Positions 12,001 to 24,000 of a stretch of 29,974 nt of DNA are shown in pieces. The stretch covers positions 1 through 29,974 of the forward strand of contig BLXT01003750.1 in the NCBI GenBank assembly GCA_019648995.1. The letters are read 5' to 3'. Position 1 is the first letter of the stretch. Each line of letters starts with the position of its first letter. This DNA is from Plakobranchus ocellatus (Eukaryota > Mollusca > Gastropoda > Plakobranchidae). Position numbers and translations under genes: made by a program. Under the pieces are notes generated by a model that saw only the letters and a program-made list of their open reading frames with translations, made no database searches and was not told where the DNA came from.

Positions 12001-15000
12001 GATCAGCCATCCCAAATCTACATATAGATTCAACTCACAACAGCCTATTTTGTCACAGCTTGACATACTTTTTTTGTAATAATTCATGTTGACGAAATTA
12101 AGATGTGAAGGAAAAAAATAAAACCAGACAGTATTGAAAAAAACAAAAAGATCACAAAATCATAGTCTTTGTACATCTCTTTAACAAACTGTTAGTAACT
12201 CTCTAGTTTCTTTTTTAAAACAGACCAAAATGTCAGCAGCATGGTCACTTAATCATGTGGATTTTATAGCTTATTTTACCTGGCAGGGCACATTTCAAAT
12301 TTCAAATCTTTCATAGCTAAAATGCTTCAATGCATCATTACTGTTTTATGGACTTGATTATTAACCAAGTCAAACCGCAGACAAACATAAAGTGGGGACA
12401 ACAAAAAAAAGCGATAAAATGATCATGCAACTATTCCAATAGTAAACAGAGAAACAACTGCACTGGTAAATAAAAACCTTTCATTTTTGGCCTAAGAAGC
12501 TTTTAGGCTGATATTGATGAAGATAATAGTTATAATAATATGGATGGAAAGTCGTAAGCGGGAAATAGAATTCCAGCAGGCTTGCCATGCCAGGGCCAAA
12601 ACAGCCTAAGCTTACTGAGCACTGAATGGGAAAATCCTATAATTTCCACCATTCAGATCTATAAGTTGACTGACTACCATTAATCATTAGTCTTGGCTGA
12701 CCTCGATTTTGGCAGTCTTTCCACCTGTTTAAGTAGCTAATTTTAGGCATGTCTTGAGTCATGTCTAAGACACTTTGGAGAAAATATTCTTTTAGCTTGC
12801 TTTTTATATTCTTTTAAATGCATTTTTTTTTACAAATTTTAAAGGCCTGCATCTCGCCATCAAATCAACATATCTGCAGCCTCTTTTTTGCCATTACTAG
12901 CTTAGAGTGCAGTACATTTTGGTAATATTCTATGTGATATTTACAATATGACTTGCCATTAAAGATTTAAGCAGATGAAACAACAACAAGAAAGTTTCCG
13001 ATAAACACATCATGACTCACTTTGAAAATTATATTCACATAGTCTTCTCTTGGGAATAGTTTCAGGAATGGATAAAGTGTCATATTTATATTATCTGTGG
13101 AAAAAAAGCAAAAGAAAACAAAAAGAGTCAACCAAATATGGAAGTAATATAAATAATGTTTGTGATGCAAGCCAAACCCTCAACCCCACACATACAACTA
13201 ATACTATGTTCATTACAAAAACCACCAACAACAGCAAGATAAGCTTACTAAATTTTAGCTTTGAAGCAAATCAAAGAGAATTTAAATAATCTGCTTTACA
13301 GGAACGAACCATAATGATGACTGATTTTACAATTAACATACTTAAAAACTTAATGAATATCAGTAATTCCACCAGATTGTGGGAGCAAAGCCAATATGGA
13401 CATGAAATTTTCACGTGCATGCCAGACATGTACTAGTTAAAATATATTTCTTCATAAAGGGAGTATTTTCCTTCAAATTGTTGAAATCTGCAGCCAACCT
13501 TGTTTTTTAGTTATAATTGAAACAATATTTTTTTTCATCTTAATTATGGCAAGACAGAAAACGACTTTAAAAAGGAAAAAGAAACCAAAAAATTTGACAG
13601 ATGAAGGTAAAAAAAAATGATTTCCATTCAATTATCAATTCTGCCAAAATTTCACAAATTTGCCAAAAAAGATTGGAAGATATGTAAACAGTTATGTCTC
13701 AATTATTTCAGCACACAAACTATTTCAGAACGCAGCATAAAACCTACCAATCTTTGAATCAAATAATGCAGTTCATGATTCAAGATACTTGGCGAATAAC
13801 AAAAGAAAAAATGCAAAAAGTAAGGTAGAAAAATGCACAGATAATAAATTTCCATTTTAAATGTTACTGGAGGAAAAAGAAAAGCATAAAGAATAAATTA
13901 TTAGAAGAAGGGAATCTGGTTCTTGCAAGATTAAATAAAAACTTATTTGTCACATGAAAAGAAAAAAGGAAGAAAAAAATATATTTTAAAAAAAAAAAGG
14001 GAAAAAAAAGTTTCAATTGTTAAGGACAAGAGAAATTGTTACAAAAAGACCAACATTCTATATTTTTAGTCCTGCTCAAATGAATATGGTAGGAAATGTT
14101 TTGATTTTACAAAACTGCAAAAAAAAAATACAAGTCTTTTCCAGTGTAAGAAAAAAAACCCCAACAAATTTAGCTTTTATTTGAAGAAAAAATTACAAAT
14201 TCTTTTAAACATAACAATGATGCAAGTTCTTTAGAAGTGTGGACCTGAGTAATGTTTGAGACTAAAGTTTACTTGTTCCAAGTTCAAGAAAAACAATAAT
14301 CTATGATAAAAGAATAAATGAAATTACGCAATAAACAAAATCAGGGTTATTAAAACATATATATGGTCAGTGCTTTTGTATGGTAGTGAATGTTGGAAGA
14401 TAAACAAAGAAATAGAGAAAAAATAGAAGCATTAAAAATGTGGTTTATCAGAAGAATGATGAGGATTCATGGAAAAGTCAAATGTATTGGTACTGAAAGA
14501 GGCTTATCTCGAGCGATCACGAATTAAAACCATAAGACAGAGGCAACTACAGTTTTTAGGCCATATTTCCCTTAAAGTGTTTACAACACCTAGCAATCAC
14601 TGGAAAGGTTGAAGGCAAACGCAGTAGAGGTAGACAGAGAATAACTTTTTGAATATCTTAAGTCACGGGCAATAGGCAAGGGTAGCAATAACAACTTTAT
14701 AAGGTTAACTGAGAATAGGTATGAATGGAGGAACATGATCACCAATCTCTGTTCCAGACAAGGTATCTGATGATGATGATGATGATGAGAGAAATTTGGA
14801 ATTAAAATGTTACCTAGGTCTACTTCATAAGGAAAACTGTTCATAAAAGATCAGCAAATAACTAACAGATTAAGGAAACATTTTCTCATTTTCATCGTAT
14901 AACGAGCTTTAAGCCACTAAAAAGTGCAAAAACAAAGTTGCTGCTATGTCAGAAAACAGCCATAAGTCTAATACCCAATTGTTGCTTGAAAGGTTCTTAT

Positions 15001-18000
15001 AAAGAAACAAAATATGCTAATCTTACTCATTAAATTGTGATGCCATGACATGATGTCACTTAAAACAGGAGAAAAAATGCCATTAACCCAATAGGCGCTG
15101 ATGTTTGTCAATCCAAATCATCTCCCCTTGCAACCCAAACGAGGGAGAGCTAGTTTGGTTCTGGCAGTATAAGGCTTGGTATTCAATGAATTTTTCTTCT
15201 TCACATAAAATTCCTATAGGGCTTCATGAACCATTTTTTCTTTCTTTTATTCTTTTTAATTACTTTTTAAAAAATTTAATTATTTGCTTAATTGTAAACA
15301 AAGAGGTTTTGATTTAAGAGGAGAGTGTGTCTAATTTGTATAGAAATATTCATTATATTGACATTGCCTCTTAAGTGGATATAGTATCTACACATCTAGA
15401 TTAGTCTTGACCATGAATCTTTCATAAAGTATACTTCATAATTTTTTTAAAATCCAATCTCTCTAGATCAAGCCTCATTATAGAATGTACAAACTTCTAA
15501 AGTAGAAAATAATCAGGACATTCTGTTAAATTACAGATCATTGGCTGATTATAGCTGCAGGTTTCAAATTTTATACATTTTAGATACCCAGGGTTTCGGA
15601 GAGTTTACTTTTTTTTTTAACTGAGTTTCACAAAAAATATCCAAATTAGACAGACACATTTTTTTTTTTAATTTGTCCTAAGCATTACACACAAGAAGAT
15701 TTTAATAATGGGGGCATCACTTCAGGTCTTTGAACTGTAAACAAGTTTGTTCAGACTGCCTATAAACACCAATTTTGTATATACTATTATTAGTATTATT
15801 ATTTTTATTATCATCATCATCATCATCATCAATATTATTGTTGTCGTTGTGGCTGTTGTTGTTGTTGTTTTTGTTTAGTTCGCAGTAGCGCATTCACACA
15901 CATTAACTCATAGAGCCATGACAATTTCTATTACCTTCCAAAATGTCAATAATACAAGTAAATGTATAATAAAGTGTTTGTACGAGAAACTGAATATATG
16001 TGATACAAGTAATAATTTACATATATTTAAGAACAACATTTAAAAATAATACTCCTGCCTTGCAACATTTTGGGGAAAATTTATTGATTATAATTATTGT
16101 AGAGACAAACCTTGCTGACATTGATTAATACATAAGACTTTTGACACCAACAAACTTCTCCACAAAAAAAAATCTGCAAAATCATTATCCCTCTGATTCA
16201 CATATAATTTGCAAATGCATTAGCCCACTTCAACACACCGCACCACTTTCAAAGTTTATTTTCCTCTCTACCTCTGGCATCATAAATTTATTATAACAGA
16301 AGATAATCATAAAATCAACTTTATGGCTACAAACGCGGATACTTTTGTCTTTCATAAAACTCACCTTGAGCATTTTTCTCACACATGGCTATTTTTTTAT
16401 CAAAGGATTCCAAGAGACTTCTCCTCCACTCTGCCAAAAGATTGTTGCGCAGCTCTCTCTTAAAAAAAAAAAAAAATCAGTGTCAAACAATGGGTGTGTT
16501 AAGGATATAACATTTTAATTATTTTAATGGAGGAGCCAGAGTACAAGTTTATAAAAAGAAAAAAGTGATCGATTGATGCAGGTCAAATTAAATGTCACTT
16601 GAATTTTTAAGAGCTGCTTTTATAAGCATGGGAGAGATGATACAGCCAGAAAAAAAAGATGTCATGTGGAGTTTTCCCTTGTCTATTTAAAAAAAAAATT
16701 TATTGGATGATTGAATTCATGTGACTGCACATAAAAATATAACTCACCATCTTAGGCTTCAGTGTTTCTCTGAGGTCAGCTGCAGCTATAGATTTCACCT
16801 TCACTTCACCTCTGACCTCCAAATCCAGTTGCAGCTTGGCTCTGTGCATCATTTCTGCATGACTCATTTTTACAGCATACTGATTGCATTCAATTGCCTG
16901 AGGAAGAGGCGAAAACATTTAATTTTAAATAAAACATTGACAGGTAAATTCTTCATATCTCAGTTATCTCTTTCATCTTACACTATCGGTCTGAGTAGGT
17001 CAAACTTATTGGTGTGTTGGTGAAACAGGACAGAAAATTGTAAATAGGAATATTTTTTTGTTTAAAAGTTAAGTGTATGAGAAATTGCTGGACGGTGTAG
17101 AAATGAGCAAGAAGTAACAGAGGCAGGAGAACTGTTGACCTTTTCAAAATAGTAAAAATATTATATGATAGAAAGATAAACCAAACATTCTTGGTATAGC
17201 CAGATAAAAAAGACAGTCAGCACAGGACATAGCAAGGAAAAAAAACTAGAATATGTGATTTTCCTGGTACGTCATATGCCGAAAGCGGTACAATGACTTA
17301 TTTTCAAATATTTTTCAAACAAGCTCACTCTAGAAACTGAGGCTCTCAAATGGCTCAATCAACTTTTTTCACATACAAATCAGCTATTACAGAAATATAA
17401 AATCAAAATATATTGCAAAAAATTGATTTGAAAAGTTTCACCCTTCCCCATACCCTGTGACCCAAAAACAGCACCGTGTCTGAATGGCAGTCTACCTACT
17501 GAATTTATCTCTGTGCTATGACTATGCGCTAACTCAAAGGTAGGCCTATTTGTCAGATGGTAAGGGAATTCAAAGACTCCCACAGAGGCTGACTTGAAAT
17601 GTCTCTCCTGGGTTTTATCAATACATAATTTGCAAGTTCCCTGTTGATAATGATCTTTCTGTGTCATTGTTCACATCCTTTTGAATTCTTACTTGTTTTT
17701 ATTGAGAGCCTACTTTTGTTTGTTTACTGATAATTGATTACTGAAAGAACATTGGACATTAAAATAAAGATGAAATTATCATTTTATCATCAATTATCTC
17801 CTACTTTCATAAGAACATCACTATAACCATTGTCATTGTCTTATTTCGCCATCATAACCTTTACTGCATTTGTCATCACCACCACGTTAACAACCAACAT
17901 CACGTTCACCACTATCATCATCAATGTCATTATCTCCATTATCATTTTCATCACCATAATCATCACCTTCCCCTTCATAATCATTATCAATATCACCATC

Positions 18001-21000
18001 ACTATCACCCTCACCATCATCACTTTCATAAATATTATTATCATCATCATCAATGTGATAATGATTGTAATCATCACTGTATACTCACAACACAACTTAA
18101 ACCTTTTTAGGCCTACAAAACTTTCACAGCAATCGAGGACACTACTGATCATCCAAGGTTTTCGAACATTTTTTAAAATGCTGTAAATACCAGCATATGT
18201 TTTTTCTTTATGTAGTCAATTATTCATGCAAAAGAGAAGACACAAAATCTACATTTTCGTGGCTCAGTATTAATGTATCTCTGCAAGTTTCTGTTACGCT
18301 AGACCTACTATACCTTGATCTAAACATCAGTGATGCATAAAAGAAAAACTTAGGAAAAAAACTGAAAGGAATTACCCTAAAGACTTATATACAAAGATAT
18401 TGTAAACAGTTTATAGAAAACAATTTTTTTTTAAATGCATACTAAAGGCAATCCATTTTCAGCACTTGCTTTGCAAGTGAAGCAGTAGGGGATGGCCTTA
18501 TGAATAGGCTTATCCACTACATAAGCATTTTTGCTGGCAATATTTTTTTTCACTGTACAAAAGTGTGGGCTGAGAGTAGCTCATGGTGAAGAGTGTGTAT
18601 AGTAATAGCAAATTACATCAAAGGTTAATGATCATAGGGAATAAATATAGTAAAAGAATGCAAAAACCAACTCAAACTTATACTTAGAAGAGTAATTAAA
18701 CAACACAGAGTATATTTAACAGCCTATAGAAAGGGCGAAATGTCGCAAGGACAAAGTTTGAGTTGGTTGTTGTATTCTTTTACTATTTTTATTTCATTCC
18801 TTCAACCACCATTGCATCTTCCGAATCCTTAAACTTATTTATTTGATTCTAGGAGTACGGTATTTGTATACCTTTTTCATTTCTACTGATCACAGATAAG
18901 AAATAGAATAAGTACGCCTATTGCACTTTCAAAAGCCCATTTAACCTGGGCCCAAAAGAAACATGCATAGTTCATTCTGCAGATGGCAGAGCAAAGTAAA
19001 AAGTGTGATCTCCAGCCCGTGTGCCTGTTCTAGATGTGACAAAAGAAGCAAATAAAGAAGATAGGTTGAGGTAGTGTACACGGACAATGAATAGACAGAT
19101 TTCAAGAAAAAAAGAGAAGGCACAAGAGTATTATAAAACTGATAATACATGTCTTGTACTCTCCCTAATGATTCTATCTTTTCAAGAATAAAATCAGAAT
19201 GCGGAACATTTATAAAACACTATCTTGTGATCATTTTTGTCTTTGCTTCACTTTAACGCATCCATTACATCCAATTTTCTTTAAAACAAATTAAATCATC
19301 AGAAATCTCAAAAAAGAAAATGCTGAAAATGGAAAAAAATGTGAAGTGAATATTCTCCTGCAAAGGGTTCCACATATTATACTGTCTTATGATATCCTCA
19401 ATGCAGTTGGAGATTCTGACTCTGATATATATTTTCTGATATATTTTCATAAGAAAGGTAGATTTGACCCAAGTTAAAACCATACCTTCATTCATTATGC
19501 TTTTTTTTTTTTTTGCTTTGGTCAAACAGGCGTTTTATGTTATTTCAATTTCATTTTGCATAATTTTTAAGAGATAATGGAAAAAAGAAAGGTTATATTA
19601 ATTCTAACACTAAAAACAAATTAGATGAAAAAGGATGAGCTGAGTTTCAATCTCAATAGACAAGCATGATTGTTTGTTTATACGAATTGATCAAAACAGA
19701 GATAAGAAGTCTAATGGCATTTTACTATTGCAGTAATAAACAAAAAAGAGATGGAAATTAATGTCTCAAGACCAGTCAAAATGAGCTGGAAATCACACTG
19801 AGAAGCTTTCTAATAAAAAAAAGTAATAAGTGGAATAACCTGGAACTTCTCTCTGTCCACTTTACAACGGTGAAAACTAAATCGAGCTATGTTGATTCTA
19901 ATATAAGATTTTAACTTTTTGGAAAAAGTATTTTGAAAAAGGAAACAAATTACCTCAAAGTTCATTTTTCTCAAAAGTTTCTTACCCAAGTCATTGCTGG
20001 TCACTAGACAAATTTATTTATTTAAGAGAGAAAACATAAAAGACCTTTTCATTCATGGTGTTGAGGCCATGAAGAAGTTTGTTGTCATACTTGATGCTGT
20101 ATTGAATTGGTTTTGGAATAAAATCTGGCTCTACTGAGTGTATTGCCTGTATGAGAGAAAACAAAATAGATGTTGTTTGTAAGCTGATAATTCTAAAATT
20201 CACATGATAAATTGATTAATAATATTTTCATAGAATATTTTATCTCAACATCCAAATAAAAAAAATGCTCCAGTAACTTCTGCCACATTTTTATAGATAA
20301 GATATAAGAAATAATTTTATAATATTTTTTCCTGAACTCTACAAAGATCTATTAGATTAAAAATGTATTACACACAGCTGCTCCCAAATTAATTATGCAA
20401 TTTATCATATTTTGTAATAACTAGAAACATGTCAATCTTTTACATCACTAACAATTTTCGTACATCTAAATCATATAAACTAATGCGACACAGCTAAATA
20501 GGCCTTACTTTCAGAACGTGGTCCCATTCATCACTCTTAAAGCTGCATTTTTTAGCTATGTCTGCAAGATTCAAACTCTGTCAAACAACGTGAAAAAAAA
20601 AAAAAAAAAAGAGAGAAAAAGTGAAGCAAATGAAAATTTCACATCAAGATAATTCATTAATAGAAAGATTACTAGAAAGCTCTCTATTGCCCCCTGTGAT
20701 TTTATTCAGACTAATCAATAACACCCAGAGTATATGTTCAAATTCTGGATGACTCCTCTTTTTTATCTATTTTTTTTTCACAAAAAGGAGCTCTGGTGCT
20801 TCTAGCATTGTTTTTCTTCCCTTTCCTGTTTCTTTTATGCTAGTCCAATGACTTGTTTAAAAGCTTTAGTTTTTTAAAAAATTTTGCTTTTAATTTTTAA
20901 AATCATGAATAGATTGCCAGTAAGAAACTATTGTAAAAAGTCTTGAAGATGAATGGAAGCATGACTTTGAATCTTTGAAGCAAATACTGAGTAAGTTACA

Positions 21001-24000
21001 TTTATAAATAATTGAAGGGAAGAGGACAGAAGCTGAATGCTCACAAAATAGATCTAATTCTAACCCAGATGCCTAAATCATCCTTTCCCTTCGTTTTCCA
21101 CCCCTCATGTTCTATAGGGGTATCCAGGAAAATTTTGAAAGGAAAAATTCGACCATTCAAAACCAAAGAAAATTAGGCATATTTACAAATACTTTTTCTT
21201 TAATAGTATCCAATTGTTCTGTTTAAATTCCTGCTTAATCTTTTATTATGACTTACTGATTTCTTAACATCTTCAAGAAGATTTTGACACAATCTGACAT
21301 CCAGCTCTGGCATGCGACCCATGCATTCCAGACAGGCTGCATAAGTCTGTAATGTAGGCTCTAAACCTTGTTGCCGTAGCAATAAAAATAAGGACTTTAT
21401 AGTTTGGAGATCTCTCTGAAAATCAAATGTTCACAAGATGAAAATATGATTTTTTTAAACGCTTTTCAACCATTGGTCAATATGGAAAAAGAAACTGTGT
21501 TAAAAAAAATAGAAGATTACAAAAATCTGGGCTAAAGAAACAAAAACTGTGCCTATATTTCTTTAAAACAAAAAACTTTAGAGATTATAAGTAACAAACT
21601 TAAATTAAAATTCCCCATGCCTGCAAATGCCTATATCCCTATCTTAACCACAAGTGATTTGTTGTTTCTTCTTGTTCTTGTATTTTTTTTAACATGATCT
21701 CCCAAAAAATGTTTGTTAAATACTCACTTGTTTGCGATTACTAATAGACAAAAATTAAAGTGTTGCAAAACACAATGTAGAGGAAAAATATAGTTCACCT
21801 TTTTTGCCAAAGCATGGATGAGCATATTGAATACATGCACTGAAGTCAGCTTTGATTTTGTAGCATGATACTGCAGATTTCTCACAGCCAAAAGTTCCTT
21901 TAAGAAGAGAATAATATGTGGGTGCATTTTCAAAGTAACACAAAGCAAAATATGATCTCACAAAAATTGAAAAAAAAAACGCAATCTGAAACATAACTAG
22001 ACTAAGAGTGCAATAAAGGTTGTCAAGAATTGAAAACCTCAAATTCTGCCATTGCGCCTCTCAATATTGAGGAAAATAAAAAAAATTTGAAAAGTGCTGA
22101 AAGAAAACTGAAAATCCATAAAAATATCATATTTCTTTGAGCATGAACATTTCAAATTAAGCCATTTCTGGACCATTTAGGACAGCAAAATAGAGCTTAC
22201 AAGCATATCAAATGTCTGACAAAAAGGATCCCTTTTAAAACGAATTCACAACTCAAATGATGTATGCTAATTTTTGCCCCTTCAATAATAAGATTACATT
22301 TTCTTCCAAAAAAAAAGGTAAAAAGTTTCAAAGTCGTCATTTTAAAGTTTGAAATCAGGACACTTTTTCCTATCTTTTTAAGGCAAGTGAAGGAAGGTCT
22401 GAGATTTATATGAAAATGTAACAACTTACAATACCAGTAAAGCAGCTGGCCTCCACAAAAGATTTGTCCAACATTTCTCTCAACTCCTGATTGACAGAGA
22501 TATTTTCAGGGCTATCCTCTAGTAACAACACCTCTGTGGCAGAAGCATCTGTATCCTTGGAGATTTTCATTTTTGAAGCTGTGGCCTGACGGCGTTTTGA
22601 CTTAGGGATGCTGTGTCCATATTCTGGCTCCTGCAAATGTTTGTGGTGTGAAGCATCAATGGGGTCATGCACAAAAACACTCGGCCCAATAGTTCTATTC
22701 TGGTTGAGTGCAGTATATTTGGAACCAATTTCGGAATCAGCATGTTTCAAAGCAGACAAGGGGTGGCCAGGAGGGCTCAAGTCATTTTGAAGCTTTTCCT
22801 CTTTTGGTTTAGGTTTTTCTTCCAATTTTATGCTAGGTAAAACACCAGCTTTAAAATCTGACCCCACTGACAAGTGTCTTGAACAATGTGATGAACTTTG
22901 GAGATGAGAGTGATGTTCCAAGGCCTTATCCTGAGGAAAGCTATCAGATTCCCAGTCTGGTCTATCATTCAGTGATGTTTCATTTTTTGAAGCCATAAGT
23001 TCAGATGTGAAGCTTTCCAAAGACAAGAGAAAGTCTCCACCAGAATTTTCAGAATCTTTTCTGATCCTGGGTAAATATGCAGGGAAAAGCTCTGAATATG
23101 TGATTGGTTTGGAATTGACCAGACTAAAGCTTTTGTCTGATGCTGGACTGGGGTATTCCTTTACATTTTCTTCAATACTGTTGTTCTTAGCTTGATCTAA
23201 AGGAAACATATTTTTCATAACAGTAAGATTTTTAAGTTTGACAGCATCAAATGTTCCTTCTGTTGAAGTGTTTTTATTTAGTTTCAGCTGTGCTTCAACT
23301 GTTTGTGCCACATAATCACTATTATGTTCAAGTCTGTTCCAAGGTTGTCCTGCCATGTCGATGTCCATATGTGAAAGGGAGCCTCCTACTATGCCACAAC
23401 TGCTTTCATAATTGTGGAGACCAACATGACTGAAGGCATGACAGGATACCACTTCCCGATGAGCCCCAAGAAGAGATTTGTTTTTCACCACTTGGATTGC
23501 TCTCTTGGTCAATACTGGCAACAGGAGGAAAGCAAAGAAAATGTTTTCCTTTACCAAAAATCACTGGCTTTCAAAAACACACAGCTTGTTATAATATTGG
23601 TTTAGATATAAAAATAATTCCAGAGTGTATTATTGAAGCTGCTGCAAAAAACAGTATAAACACTGGTGTGTTTTTTTTATAATTAAGACCATATCTTAAA
23701 GCAAAGAAGGTTGGGAGTGCAACATTTACTTTGCGTCAGGTTCTACATGCTGCATTAGATATATGTACTTGCAGGCTTACAAACAACACCTTCTGGATTA
23801 GCAATTCTGCAGTAATTTTAAAAAATCATGAAATTTGAAAAATTTACATCTGCACGGATGGATTGCATCATATTGTCTTGAATATTAAATAGTAAAGAAC
23901 TGTTTTAGCATCAGCCTGGGATATAATATTACATCATTGATCCTCAAGTCACTTTTCACATAATATGATGTCCTTGCTCTATAGGAAGAAAGAGGAGACA

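Larger units (their letters stand above)
13095..16364 (-). other. POLRMT intron, about 3.3 kb
   Basis: It holds the RTE-like fragment (14342-14792), the compound microsatellite (15784-15875) and A-rich DNA at 13560-14180. No further exon is needed here, because the flanking exons join in phase. Confidence 0.7.
16898..19839 (-). other. POLRMT intron, about 2.9 kb
   Basis: It holds the degenerate ATC tract and the long inverted repeat. The minus-strand frame at 17380-17667 is 95 codons long but shows no recognisable motif and no splice context that fits the gene. Confidence 0.65.

Noticed and set aside
17380-17667. 95-codon minus-strand frame
   Set aside because: It has no recognisable motif, and POLRMT phases on both sides do not need it. 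Length is within chance expectation for this amount of sequence.
17830-18186. Long open frames on both strands over the same DNA (118 codons plus, 103 codons minus)
   Set aside because: Both come from the degenerate ATC/CAT triplet tract, which lacks stop codons. The products are nearly pure Ile/Thr or Met/Ile/Val.
23515-23557. ATG-started upstream extension of the 383-codon frame as a gene start
   Set aside because: The conserved-phase acceptor TGCCAG lies just before 23514, and exon 1/2 phases fit that junction. The extra residues are intron translation.
22608-23682. Several plus-strand frames of 60-63 codons
   Set aside because: They overlap the large POLRMT exon on the opposite strand and are shadows of it.
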